Source: Petrosia ficiformis
Taxonomy: Eukaryota; Porifera; Demospongiae; Haplosclerida; Petrosiidae
Assembly (NCBI GenBank): GCA_947044365.1
Contig: OX345636.1
Location: 58,779,537 to 58,843,536 of the forward strand
DNA: 64,000 nucleotides
Direction: 5' to 3'
Part shown: positions 44,381 to 59,000 of the stretch, in pieces
Numbering within the stretch: position 1 is the stretch's first letter
Layout of the letters: the number at the start of each line of letters is the position of its first letter
The notes under the pieces: generated by a model
Databases searched by the model: none
The model's input: the letters and a program-made list of their open reading frames with translations, nothing else
Told to the model about the DNA's origin: nothing
Position numbers and translations under genes: made by a program

Positions 44381-45148
44381 CAGTGGAACCTCTAATAACG
44401 AAACTTCTCTTTAACAAAAACCTCTGCATATTGAAAATATTGCAATGTACCGACTTGTTTTCCTATTTAAATGATGATAATGCAACCTCCCTTTAACGAA
44501 AACTTCTCTGATACGAAATAACGAAAGGCCTTTACTACACCAATTTCACTTCCATTTAACGAAAGAGGTGTGGCTACGCATGCGCACATCTACCTATCTA
44601 CATATCTACCTATCTACCTATCATATGGTTAACAATAGTCTGAAGTAAATTTGAATTGTGTAGAGAGGCAAATAGCTCTTTAAGTTTCTTGACATTTCAA
44701 GACCGTAACCAGCACTATTAATTTTGTCTCCTGTTACTGTGGCAAATCCCTTGTTGTAATCTCTCTGGAGAAAATAGGTTACTGCCAGAGAAATATTTAG
44801 AGGAATGTGGCCAACCATCTTTCAACACAGCAACTGCTGATCTGTCTTTGACATTATCAGGCTCTCTTCTCAAGAGCAATTCTTCCCCAATAAACGGAGT
44901 CCAAACGTCTTTGTAAGCATGATACCCTCTGATAAATGAGTTCACTTCAAGTTCTACTGACTTGTGGATGAAAGGCATTCTCGTACATTAAGTCGCTTTC
45001 ATAGTATAGTAACCCACAATCAGCTGGACAACAGTAAACAAACAACTTTACATGATTTCTTTAATTAACTAAGCCAGACACTGTAACCATCAATAATTTT
45101 GTTGTTTCATGACAAGTAATATTAAAACCTCTCTTTAATAAAAACCTC
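44381..45148. mobile_element. Decayed pogo-like element end with HIRAN-like passenger
   Basis: TACAGTGGAACCTCTAATAA at about 44380 resembles Tc1/mariner-pogo ends, followed by repeated TTTAACGAAA words to about 44570. A HIRAN-like coding relic on the minus strand follows. A similar CCTCTCTTTAATAAAAACCT block is at about 45128-45147, in the same orientation, so the true right end is not fixed. Confidence 0.45.
44621..44978 (-). pseudogene. HIRAN-like domain fragment, frameshifted
   Basis: From ATG 44978: VELEVNSFIRGYHAYKDVWT, FIGEELLLRREPDN, DRSAVAVLKD, then a frame change at about 44813 and continuation VGHIPLNISLAVTYFLQRDY and VTGDKINSAGYGLEM. It matches the domain in the 3296-4236 gene motif by motif, including FIRGYH-YK and GEEL, and keeps the DVWTPF block deleted there. 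No C48 domain was seen after it. Confidence 0.7.
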
Positions 45149-45345
45149 GGATCAAGTATAATATACGGGCAGAGCAACGTAGCGATCTAATGAAGCCACA
45201 AGAGTATTTTACAAGTGTTCCACCCACACCTATCGTGCATAATTAATAAGGTGACGAATCCGGAAGTGGTGGGTGGAACACTTGTAACACTCTTGTGGCT
45301 TCATTAGATCGCTACGTTGCTCTGCCCGTATATTATACTTGATCC
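45149..45345. mobile_element. MITE with ~78-bp near-perfect inverted arms
   Basis: Starts GGATCAAGTATAATATACGG and ends with its inverse complement. The arms run about 78 bases each (45149-45226 and 45268-45345) around a 41-bp loop. Left-right differences are a few bases. No target duplication was obvious. Confidence 0.8.
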
Positions 45346-45473
45346 TTTCTTTCATTGATATTCTTGTTTTGACTTTGTTTTAATGCCCATAAATGTTTTT
45401 CAAATTTATATGTAGCAAAAGTGTTGTTTGTTTCATACACAAACTTTATTATATTTAGAGTAGTGCTTTGTAT

Positions 45474-45640
45474 CACTTTGCCACATAGGCGAGGGTCCCG
45501 TCCCGACGGCGCTCGTATTGAAGTGGTATTTAATTTTGTTGCCAAAGCAAGGCACCATTCCAATCGTGTTCCTGTGCTTTTTTCGGTTTTGATATGTATC
45601 CCTACATTCTTTAAAATGTTTATTATTTATAATTACTATA
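45474..45640. mobile_element. Family M arm joined to a CCCGTCCCGACGG block
   Basis: GGCGAGGGTCCCGTCCCGACG at about 45489 also occurs inverted at about 62733. It is followed by GAAGTGGTATTTAATTTTGT and TTCCTGTGCTTTTTTCGG, a family M arm. Confidence 0.5.
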
Positions 45641-46898
45641 ATAGATAATTGAGTATAATGATGTCACTGGTGATTACATCAGTGCACTGTGTTGATGCTT
45701 TTGATAATTAAGAGAACTGTAGACTAGCTATCAATCTATCTATATACAACTTATGTAAGATATTTACATAATTGTTAATGACCACATTAATTTAGTCACC
45801 AGATGATAAAGTGGTCACATTATTACTACAACTCAAAAAAATCTATTCAAAATGCTTTGTACTTTTTTTTTTCCTTGAATTGATTGGGTTAAAGAAGGCC
45901 CAACCTTTGAACTAACTAGAAACACATTCATTGATGCACTTCCTGAATTATCAAATTTCCAAACATAATGTATTATATACAGGCTAAATCATCACTGAAA
46001 TTGGTTCTGGGCTGCTGGCCTTTGCAATTCCCTATAATCAATTGTAGACGGAGTTCTGACCCTCCATTTCAACTGTCCTGGAGTTCCAACCTTTGGATGC
46101 AGCTAATTACTATAACACAAACAAAATTATAAATTAAATTATTAAAAAAACAATAATTACTATAATTATTAATATAATTTTTTTATTTCTTGAGATTCTT
46201 TTTGTTTATTGTGTGGATGTGTTTGTGACAATAATTGTAAAATATAAGGAGTTAGTTCATTTACCTGTAAAAAAATAGGAAAAGAAATGTATCACATTAT
46301 AATATTATGTCTACGGAATTATAATACTAATTCCATTTTATATAATATGACAAGGTTCAAAATGGTGATGATCGATAATTATATTGTATCACATATACTG
46401 TACAATATTGGCTTCTGGGTATATTGATACACTGGATTGGGCAGTTTAGTAAACTTGGTTTCACACAAAAAGGACAAAAAGGACAGATAGACAGACAGAA
46501 CACCAGATTACAGTAACCCTTCGTTCCACCTACGTGGGCAGGAGTCAACAAGATATATAATTTTTATACAGAGAAAAGATTATCACTATGATTACTTTGT
46601 TTGTGTCATTAATAAGTCCACCATTGCTGAAGCAAAGAAGTTTCTCATGTTTTAAACCCAATATAAACCGTACTAACAATAGTTAATAGTTATCTGTCTC
46701 CTACTCTTTATAGATAATATATGTCAGCTATTAGTTTCTATAAGCTATTGTTTATTGTACTAGCTCAAATTTGTGTTGTCTTATGAAACGCCCCATTCAT
46801 AAATTTAATAATAATTAATGATTTCAACCATTGTTTAGCCTAGCTTTGTGTCCATATTGTCACTTTATAAGTACATAAAATTTATACATAACACTCAC
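45641..46898. other. AT-rich stretch, no gene resolved
   Basis: May include the 3' end of the minus-strand gene. A transposon-end-like block GACAGATAGACAGACAG followed by TTACAGTAACCCTTCG lies at about 46480-46525, and similar ends occur at 55930-56000 and 63555-63612. Confidence 0.4.
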
Positions 46899-47034
46899 TG
46901 ATAATCTTCTTACTGGTACATATACATCATCTTCTGTAAGAGGAAGAAATGATAATAGATGTTCGTAATGTAACATGATGTATATACCTTCTTGAGTCTT
47001 CATAGTTTTCAACACACTAACAAAATCCAATACA
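46899..47034 (-). CDS. Exon Q14, last exon located
   Basis: Acceptor TATATTATAG, donor GTGAGT. VLDFVSVLKTMKTQEGIYIM, LHYEHLLSFLPLTEDD, then VYVPVRRLS. Phase 2 in (matches Q13), 0 out. The 3' end of the gene was not found to its left. Confidence 0.8.
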
Positions 47035-50000
47035 CTATAATATAAAAGACATTCTTTAAAGAAGTACACACATTGCAGACACAACATGTGTGCATGAGGA
47101 GGTATGTTATAACTGTTTCGTACCATGGAAATTGGGCAATATGAAATTAATTTTTGTGATTATTGCCTAAACGTGACTTGCAATTATTGTAATATTGTAA
47201 CTACTCATTGATACTGTCTATGATAACAAAAATAGGTTCATTTTTTAAAAGATGGCAATTCCGATCCATGTTTAGATAGCATACAGCTTAAGATTAAGTG
47301 TTATACATGTAGTATTTTTCAACTCCATAATTATTATTATAATAATTATAATATCTATTATTTAATACAATATATGTGATATGATTATTACAATGTATGT
47401 GGATATATTAAAACTATCACCCAACCCTACATGTAGCTGACAATTATAGAATGCTATCTTGATGCAGTCAGTGACATGCAACATGTGAGATGAGGCACTG
47501 TGGTTATACCACATGCTATATGTTAGCATTGCTGGCCTTTTGATATTAAGCACTACATGCTACATATCAAGTATTTGTAATGAATGAATAGTCATTAAGT
47601 TTCTTAAATATAATTATTATTTATGGAATTAAATTCATACTTGAAGGTATCTGGTAATAGTTCCCAAATTTGATGAGTTTGAAGAACATCTCCTTTTGAA
47701 AAATGAATCAGAGCTCGATGGAATAAAGCACATTGAAGAGGAGGAGATATCTGATAAAGATAAGAATATTAATCAAACATGTACATGTACATGAGAGCTT
47801 GTGGATTATTTTTTAGATGTTCTTGTAGAACTTTAGGAATATATTGCATCTAGAACAACTATTAGTTCCAGTTTATACGTAAATCTACAAGCAGCTTTCT
47901 TTTTGGAGGCCTGTAGAGCTTGAGTGCGCATTCCTTATTATGCGCCTCGCCATTATTTAACAGAGTCCTAAGGAATGACACCACTTCCCTACATATACAA
48001 TGCATTCTCGCATATGTGACACAAACATAAATATTCATTAAACCCCATGGAAAGCAGTTATAGGGATGGCCCTGTAGCCCATAAAAACAAATTATGAATA
48101 CCTGAGAGAAGACTTGTTTCATCATATGAATAGCGTCATCCCACAACTCATTATCCAATAGGATAGTCAATGCTTGTAGTTCAACATTAGGATAATCACT
48201 ATGTGACTGTATGGAATATAATTATAAATGTATAATATACATGAATGTACATGTACATTCAACATTAGGATAATCACTGTGTGTATGGTATATAATTATA
48301 AATGTATAATATACATGAATGTACATGTACATTCAACATTAGGATAATCACTGTGTGTATGGTAATAACAATACTTATACACGAATGTACATGTACATGT
48401 ACGTGTTTTAGTATGCACATACATGTACATGTAGATGAATATATGTACATGTACATGTGCAATAGCTTCAGATGCCAACTAATAATAATTATTATTTCAA
48501 ATGAAAAGAGACTATACTTCAGTCCAATTCAACATTTTTATAGTGGTGGTAGTAGTTACATTTTTGAGAGTTAAAACACAATATGGCAACAGTTACTACT
48601 GTAAAGTACTGTTACTGATGTACTACTGATACAGTGAATTCATAATAGTACATGTATAGTACATGTACATATACACTGTACATGTAGTGTAATACCATAT
48701 ACATGTACGTGGAAATATTAACAGTTTGCTGTTCCCAGAGTATTGATGAATTACAGTTTGACGATTAACTAACCCTGTTGATACCTATAAACGTCAAGAT
48801 CAATTAATGGGTAACTCCTACAGAAGACGTCATGTATATCAGCAGTTCAAATTTCTGAAGTCCTTTGATATTTTTCAATTATACAGGAGAGTACATGTAT
48901 TTAAATTTACTTTAAGCTAGTCCAAAAATTGAAGCTATACGAGTAACCAATCCAAATTGTAAGAGATTGAATTGACAAAGATGCTATATGTAAGTGTGGG
49001 TGCTGGCACTGACCACTGCACTTTCAAACACTTGGCTTGCTGCTTTTTTCTGATTAAGAAAGCATGATTTTGGTACCTACATGTATGTCTTTCTTACAAG
49101 GTTGAGATGTGGGTGTTGCCTTCGAGAGCAAAACACTCGCGCTATAGATCACTTTGCTATCTTTTGCAGCTAAAGAAGAGTACCACATGGCTTTCTTGTT
49201 ACAACATGTATGTCTTCTATCCAACAAAATAATAACTATAATCTAAATTGCATAGATACTGTATTCTTGGTTTCCACACGCAATAGAACTACCTTGGAAG
49301 CATTAATTACTTCGGGCTCCACCCTCAGTTATTAAAACTGTTTCCACGGTAGTTCTATTGCACGTAGAAACCTCAAATACAGTATCTAACCCATACAGAA
49401 CTACATGTATTATTTTAATAGTTTACAGGAAGCAAATTTTCTATCAAGTTTGTATAAATACTCATTATCTGTGGGGCCATGGTCATTTTGTATTCAAGGA
49501 AGATCACATATATTAGGTTTCTTGGTAGTCTTGTCTCCTGACTCCCAATTTCAGTGGCTTGTTGTACACAACAGTCAAATAGTGAGTGCATTAACACACT
49601 TACATGTACATGTATTGTGTTTGATAGAAAATTGGATCCTCCAAACAGTCGATTTTTATAAATACTGTCACAAATAATTACATGCACATGTGCGTACATA
49701 CATGTACCGTTCTGAGTCTCCTTGTGAAGGTGATATCTACTCCATGTTGTAAATCTCTTACTAGATGTGCATAAGCCACAAAATGCAGTAATTCATTGGT
49801 TCAGAATCATACAATAGATTACATGTTAACTCAAATACTGGAACTCGAGCTGTCTGAATACTTGGCTATAATTTATGGAAAAGATAACTGAAATTTATTA
49901 TTATTTATATACATGTAGATATGTTTTCCATTACATATATACATGTAGTACACATGTACAAGCATTATAATGTGTACTGTACATGTGGTAGTCATATACA

Positions 50001-53000
50001 TGTACATTATATTAATGTGTACTGTACATGTGATAGTCACATGCATTACCAGGGCTCAAGATAACAATGTCCCATGTTTGATCAAAATATGCTCTAGTCA
50101 AATTTAAGGCATTTTAGCTCATCAGTTATCATGAGCACTGCATTACAATATATGAATATATGTATGTATTGTAATTGGTATACATGTACAGTATATGTCA
50201 ATAAAATGTCACCATACAGTAACAGTAGTTACCTTACTTCTACTGTCAGCATAGTACAGTAATTACTGTCTCACTACTGTGGTGTTGAATACCAATTACT
50301 GTCAAAACTACTGTTGAACTACATGTATGTAGTGTGGAAATGAAACTACTGAGTAACTACTGTACTGTATGGTGACTTTGTATATGTACATGTACATGTA
50401 TATCAGTGTTCTGACTGTTCTCCATAGTGGAAAAGGCAAAGGTACATGTAACAATTATTATTGGACCTATTTTATACTGATCAGAGGCACTGTTAGATGT
50501 AACATAAATTATAATAAATATAATAGTGATTTGCCAGCCCTAAGGAGATCACTGAGTATAGATATACATGTACATGTAGAGTTTGTAATGTAAGTGAAAA
50601 TTTTAAGACTGAGACTGAATGTGTGTGTGTGTACAGGTGTACATGTATACACATCACACTGTGCACTACCATACATTGTAGATGTACATGTACCTTCAGT
50701 ACATGTATGTACATGTGTATGTATGTGTATACACACACATATATACAGTATAAATTATAGATGTACACGTACCTTCAGTGTAATTTGAGCTACTCTATCG
50801 GCTGCTTCAGTAGCTAACAGATTTTTCTAGTTTATGTCTAAACAATACTGATTACTCTGCAGAACTGAATGTACAGTACATGTAAGTACATGTACACTAA
50901 TATTATACATGTATACATGTATGTACATGTACATGTGAGTACATAGTATACGTGTATACATGCATGTACATGTACATGTGAGTACATATTATACGTGGCG
51001 TCGTGTATACATGTATGTACATGTACATGTAAGTACATGAACACTATTATACATGTACATGTATAATTATGTACATGTACAGTGTAAGTACATTTACCTT
51101 CTACATGTACATACATGTATGTATGTACATGTACAACTAACTATGGCATGTATATACTGCATGCAAATGTGCAACCCTTTCCCAACCAGAAATGTACATG
51201 TATATGCAACTTACCTTATACAGTGTACATACATGTACATGTATGTATGTACATGTACAACTAACTATGTCATGTATATACTGCATGCAAATGTGCAACC
51301 CTTTCCCAACCAGAAATGTACATGTATATGCAACTTTTGTCAGCTGTGTACGTAAGCTTTTCAAGTTCTAGTTGGTCCAAGAGTTCCACAACTAAAAGAA
51401 TGAAGCTTCATTACTGTCAGGAAAGCAGCGAGATGAGTGTTTGAAAATCAGTTTGGTAATACATGTAGCAATGTTCAGTAGCATTAATGTTTTTAGTGAC
51501 CTTTGAATTTACAATTTTGGTATGATTATGTGTACTTCAATAGATAATTATTTAGGACCTGAGGCTCATGTTAATGTCACTTTAATAATGTGTCTACATT
51601 CTCCAGGATCTGGAATAGCGGATTTCAATGTATTATCAATTATTATCATTCCTACCTTCTGAGAAAGAGTCCTCAATTCTCATAAAATCTTTGATACCTT
51701 GTAAAGTCTCAGTAGGATTAGAGATACTTAAGGAATGTAGTTCCGCTCTAACAGATGCTAAAAGTAGATCACATGTATGTCACATGACATAAAATACAAA
51801 TGCAATACATACTTGTAGGATCTGTTGAAAGTGTAGATTGCTGTGATAATTCAAGAATCTCTTTTACTCTTTTCCTCACTGAAGGGGTGTGGTCAATCTA
51901 TGGGATATACGTCACACAGACACTAGTCACATGTTCATTTGTAATAATCATGTGACTTACTGGTATAATAGGTGTGGTCAGTAAAGATTCATATTCTTGT
52001 GAAAGTTCCAAATAATGTTCCAAGAGAGGTACTATACGTATCAATAAGAAAGCAAAGTGAATAATAATTATACACTATACAAACTAACTAGTACTATTGG
52101 TAGTACTAGTGGGAGTACTATTGGTAGTACTATTGGTAGTACTATTGGTAGTACTATTGGTAGTACCATTGGTAGTACTATTGGTAGTACTTTTGGTAGT
52201 ACTATTGGTAGTACTATTGGTAGTACTAGTGGTAGTACTATTGGTAGTACTATTGGTGGTACTATTGGTAGTACTGGTGGTAGTACTAGTGGTGGTACTA
52301 GTGGTAGTACTATTGGTAGTACTAGTGGTGGTACTATTGGTAGTACTATTGGTAGTACTATTGGTAGTACTATTGGTGGTACTATTGGTAGTACTGGTGG
52401 TAGTACTAGTGGTGGTACTAGTGGTAGTACTATTGGTAGTACTAGTGGTGGTACTATTGGTAGTACTATTGGTAGTACTATTGGTAGTACTAGTGGTAGT
52501 ACTATTGGTAGTACTATTGGTAGTACTATTGGTAGTACTGGTGGTAGTACTAGTGGTGGTACTAGTGGTAGTACTATTGGTAGTACTAGTGGTGGTACTA
52601 TTGGTAGTACTATTGGTAGTACTAGTGGTGGTACTATTGGTAGTACTATTGGTAGTACTGGTGGTAGTACTAGTGGTGGTACTAGTGGTAGTACTATTGG
52701 TAGTACTAGTGGTGGTACTATTGGTAGTACTATTGGTAGTACTATTGGTAGTACTATTGGTAGTACTATTGGTAGTACTATTGGTAGTACTATTGGTAGT
52801 ACTGGTGGTAGTACTAGTGGTGGTACTAGTGGTAGTACTATTGGTAGTACTAGTGGTGGTACTATTGGTAGTACTATTGGTAGTACTATTGGTAGTACTA
52901 TTGGTAGTACTAGTGGTAGTACTAAAATTACCATCAGTACGATATGCATTACTAATGGTAATACTAATGATAATACTAATGATAATACTAATGATATTAC

Positions 53001-56000
53001 TAATGATAATACTAATGATAATACTAATGGTAATACTAATGATAATACTAATGATAATACTAATGGTAATACCAATGGTAATACTAATGATAATACTAAT
53101 GGTAGTACTAATGATAATACCAATGGTAGTACTAATGGTAATACAAATTTAGTTAGTTTCTTTCACAAAATGGCTGAATATCAAGTTTAAAGGTACATGT
53201 AAGCAATTGATCAAATGTATTTTCCTTAAGACCTGTCATATATACATGTACATATATATTGTACCAGTTTGTGCATTAAGAGGAGTTTGTAGGATTGCTT
53301 CATTGTCATGTTAACAATGAAGAAACTCAGTTAGCTGGTCTACCAAGTACTTGTGACAAACAGGATACTGTAAAAAATAATAAATATACAGTTAATAACA
53401 GTACATGTATTCAGGTAATATACATGTGTATCTGGATGTGATAGTGAACTTCACAATTAGGTATGTTTGTATGTGTACAAGTACATGTACATCTAGTTGT
53501 ATACATGTCTGTATGGGTAGTGACTGGGTACATGCTTATATACAGCCTGTACTACCAATATTTCACATGTACATGTACATGTATGTAAATGTGTTGTATG
53601 TACATGTACATGTATACATGTCTGTATGGGTAGTGACTGGGTACATGGTTATATACTACCAATATTTCACATGTACATGGATTTCCACACCATGTCATGG
53701 ATTAGTTTTAGACTCTTGTTTGCATTACTCAGGTCCTCTATGCACTGTATTCATGGCACTTCATCTAATCTCCATCATCCTTTATAATGTAGTGATCTCT
53801 CTATCAAGTTAGCTCAATGTGATAGTCACATACCTTACATTTCTTAGTTTAGTATTAGCTTTATTCTTTATTAACTGGTACTAACAGTTAATATATTATA
53901 ATTTATATTATTCATATTAATAAAATGTATATATATGTATTACAGATGTATATACATGTACATGTACATGTTTAGAAATGTCCAAATACCTGACTCATTA
54001 AAGCTACACATAACACTGGATTCTGAACTGAAAGCTCACTCAATTGTGATAATAACTAGTAAATGAATGATAAATAGTACATAAACAAGTAAATAATGTA
54101 TAATGTATACAATACATACCTCAGAGCTAAGTGGAAGTGTAGCTGGTTTACCAGTATCATCCTGAATGTATAAAGTTTATGATACAATTATATAAATATT
54201 AATAATAGATATGATGGACAATAGAATACATTACATCATCATACTGAAATAAAAACTATTAAGATATCATTTGTGATATCATCATTAATCATTGCTGATT
54301 TGCTCTTCTCAATCTAGTAATCATGTACATGTACATGTACACTGTACATGTACACATAGTGTACACTATACCTGGTGCGCTATACTGAGAGTATAATCAT
54401 ATACATGTACAGATGTACATGTACATGTTCATGTACATGTACATGTACATGTAGTGTACACCATACCTTTAGTAGCTGGTACGCTATACTGAGAGTATAA
54501 TGAGTGGATAATAAAGGAAATCCCCACAAATGACAAAGACAAGATGCTAAGAGTTCTCCATTATCAAGATAATCACCAGGTGTAGTCTAACATAGACCAA
54601 GAAAATACATTACATATTCAATAATTATTATACACTTTACATATACATGTACATGTACATATAAAATTTAGTGATTTAACATATACACATGTAAACCATG
54701 TACAGTGTATGTAATGCATAATTATTTTACTGTACATGTATAATGTGTACATACCTCATCAGCATTGGTTGTTATTGGAAACAGACTATCAACAAACATC
54801 TGAGCATGATCAGTGATACGCTTGCACTATAAAAAGAATATTAATCACATCATATTTATAATTATTTACTAGTAATACAACACACATGTATATAAAAAAT
54901 ACATCATACATGTACATGTACATACATGTACATACATGTATATTATGTGTTGTATTAACTTGCATACATACAACATGTATTACATACATTTATACCAGAT
55001 CTTATAATACACATGAAAATTCATGTGCCTAGTATGATAGCAATAGGCGTAGAAAATATAAACAAACAAACAAAATAAACAATCAGCCATAATGGCTTAG
55101 AAAATTCATAAAACACACCACAAAGGGTTGCTACATGTAGTTTTACTATTATACATATACATGGGTTAATTACATGTAATGTACATGTACATGTACATGT
55201 GTATCACAGATAAAACATTGTGTAAAGGAACAGCTCTTCTAAAGTCTGTTCATATTCATGATGACCTTAAAATTATGAAAGCACAAAAGTGCTGAATCCT
55301 CGGTGCTGTTACATAACTCAGACACAACTTCTCTTTCATTTTTTTCTAATAAACCTCATCTCTGTTTTCTTACTTAACTTTTGCAGTGAAACAGGGTTAC
55401 TATGTTTTATTGCAAAAGTATATCCACAACTACAGGCCCATAATCTACTTAGTATGACACTGTGGACACTTTTTATATGGAGCCATGATAAAAAAGAGGT
55501 ACAACTATTAAAACAAAAGCAACTACAAAAAAACTCACTGTTAAACCATCAAGACCACAACACTGGCAGTACATCACCTACCACGTGGCCGAAAGGCAGG
55601 AACCTCTGCCGACCTCATATATAATTAATTAATTATTTTGACTGACTCGACAATTTTACATCTCCAAACTTGGGGCTGGAATTCTTGTTATACAGCTCGT
55701 GCAAAAGTAGTACACCTACAAGCAACGTTTTGTATGTGTACTCCTTTATAACAACACCTTTTTGAATTGAAAAAGACCCTCCAGGTTAGCCTAAGTATAA
55801 ATAACGCCATATCTTTTGAACCAAGAATTTTTATAAAATTTCATGCAGTTGTTTGAAAAAGTGTGAAATTTATGTCATGTTGATACTCTAATTTCAATCT
55901 CTAGACGAACGACTTTGCTTATTTCGTAGTAACAGACAGACAGACGAACAGACAAAACAGACTACCGTAATCCTTCGCTGCGCATGCGCATCGAGGATTA

Positions 56001-59000
56001 ATAATGTACATGTACATGTATATAGTATAGTGTATAGTTTAATATCATAAGGTTAATATGATTATCCTGTAACTCAATAATGAAGCAATGGATTGAAATT
56101 TGACATACACAAAAAAGATAATGTACTCCAAAGAGTCACAGGTAGAGGAACAGGTGACGATACCATATTGGGTGTGGTTAATAATTGAGTGGATATGTAT
56201 CGTCTAAATCATCACATTCCCATACAAATTCACCAGACATACTATCATACAGTCTATGAATAATTAATTAATTAATTAATTAAATGGGGATTCCCCTAAT
56301 GATACTGTAAACACACCTTAGTTCACCATGGAGACATAATCCAAAATATGTATGACAAACAAATAATTGTAATGGAGTTGAAGAGGAGGAGTACCATGAC
56401 TTAGAAGATGGGTATTGTGTAGTGAAATCTTTGAGATGAACAACAAGATGATTAATACAACTTCCTATATAAAGAAAGGTACATGTAGGTAGATACTGAC
56501 TAGATTCACTAGAGTATAAGGGTTTCGTATAGAAGGGAGGAGGGAGAGGAGATACAAGAGATACAATATAATTATGTACACGTATGTGTTTAATGACTAA
56601 CCATCTCTCCATATTAATTGATAAATGGTTCCATCATTTAGTAAAATCAAGAAGTGTTTTGAAATAGGATGAACACAAAGATATATCTGGAGTCACATTG
56701 CTGGAAGAAAAGATGATTAGATAGAAGAGATGAAGAAGAGAAGAGAATATTTGATATTAAAATGAATACTCCACATATACTGAATGTAGTGCTGGGATAA
56801 TAATACAACACTATTACTAGTCTATTATACATGTATATACACATGTATATGTATACATGTAGTGCTGAGATAATAACTATTACTAGTATATTAAACATGT
56901 ATATACACACATGTATATGTATACATGTAGTGCTGAGATAATAACTACTACTAGTATATTATACATGTATATACACATGTATATGTACATGTAGTGCTGA
57001 GATAATAACTATTACTAGTCTATTATACATGTATATACACATGTATATGTACATGTAGTGCTGAGATAATAACTATTACTAGTCTATTATACATGTATAT
57101 ACATGTACACATGTATATGTATACATGTAGTGCTGAGATAATAACTATTACTAGTATATTATACATATATATACACATGTATATGTACATGTAGTGCTGA
57201 GATAATAACTATTACTAGTCTATTATACATGTATATACACATGTATATGTACATGTAGTGCTGAGATAATAACTATTACTAGTCTATTATACATGTATAT
57301 ACACATGTATATGTATACATGTAGTGCTGAGATAATAACTATTACTAGTATATTATACATATATATACACATGTATATGTACATGTAGTGCTGAGATAAT
57401 AACTATTACTAGTCTATTATACATGTATATACACATGTATATGTACATGTAGTGCTGAGATAATAACTATTACTAGTCTATTATACATGTATATACACAT
57501 GTATATGTATACATGTAGTGCTGAGATAATAACTATTACTAGTATATTATACATGTACATACACATGTATATGTAGTGAGATAATAACTATTACTAGTCT
57601 ATTATACATGTACTGTATATACACATGTATATGTACATGTAGTGCTGAGATAATAACTATTACTAGTCTATTATACATGTATATACACATGTATATGTAC
57701 ATGTAGTGCTGAGATAATAACTATTACTAGTCTATTATACATGTATATACACATGTATATGTATACATGTAGTGCTGAGATAATAACTATTACTAGTATA
57801 TTATACATGTATATACACATGTACATGTACATGTAGTGCTGAGATAATAATACAAACACTATTACTAGTATATTATACATGTATATACACATGTATATGT
57901 ACATGTAGTGCTGAGATAATAACTATTACTAGTCTATTATACATGTATATACACATGTATATGTACATGTAGTGCTGAGATAATAACTATTACTAGTATA
58001 TTATACATGTATATACACATGTACATGTACATGTAGTGCTGAGATAATAATACAAACACTATTACTAGTATATTATACATGTATATACACATGTACATGT
58101 ATACATGTATATGTACATGTAGTGGTGAGATAATAATACAAACACTATTACTAGTCTATACACATGTACATGTGTACATGTATATGTACATGTAGTGCTG
58201 AGATAATAATACAAACACTATTACTAGTCTATTATACATGTGTACATGTAGTGGTGAGATAATAATACAAACACTATTACTAGTATATTACAAGAATAAT
58301 AAAAAACATTTTCAATAAAAATGAAAGAAGATGTAGGGATGTCAAAACCCAAAAAGCAAGCAAACAAGGTTGGGAAGCTAACTTAGGACCCAAAATTAAA
58401 CAAACCACTTCCATATAACCCTACATAAGTGCTTACACCTCTGTACAAAGAGCTGTAATTATGTAGGGTTATATGGAAGTGGTTTGTTTAATTTTGGGTC
58501 CTAAGTTAGCTTCCCAACCTTGTTTGCTTGCTTTTTGGGTTTTGACATCCCTACATCTTCTTTCATTTTTATTGAAAATGTTTTTTATTATTCTTGTTTT
58601 CATTGATTTTTTTCTAAACGATGTGAATGTTTTTTTGTAGATTGCAGAAATACTATATATATATCATTATGAAATCATGCAATCAAAAATGCATTAAAAT
58701 TTGTTGATCAATGAAGGTCAGTCTTTTGTTTATGTATTGATTATCATTCTCTTTCACTTACAGATGATGTATATTCTCTATTCACTTACATCACTGTCTG
58801 CAGTCCTACAAGAAGTAGTGTCAGTCACTGTGTCAACCATTCAGTATTCCAATGCTTATCATAGTATACAATATTATTATACAATTGCTTTAATATTAAT
58901 AATTATTATATTCATTATTAGTATTTGCTCACAAACTCACAAATGTTATTACAATGCCAAACACTTCCACCTTTTCAGCTTCCATGTTAAGAGTATACAA

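Noticed and set aside
46899..47034. Naming the large minus-strand gene as a BLOC-2 subunit or Rod/KNTC1 from the propeller-solenoid layout and a KTMKTQ motif
   Set aside because: The motif match is short and in the wrong part of the protein; other exons gave no recognisable similarity.
49405..49699. Exon-like frames on both strands (plus: 49429-49578 with TTTACAG and GTGAGTG borders; minus: a frame ending at GTAAAC)
   Set aside because: Both strands have plausible sense and neither joins a neighbouring exon in phase, so no call was made.
52057..53190. Gly-Ser-Thr-rich and Val-Leu-rich open frames of about 350 codons on both strands
   Set aside because: Products of a 12-bp minisatellite lying between two phase-matched exons of the minus-strand gene.
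56786..58290. Array of 64-bp repeats as a possible CRISPR-like or regulatory array
   Set aside because: Head-to-tail units without unique spacers, in animal DNA; an ordinary minisatellite.
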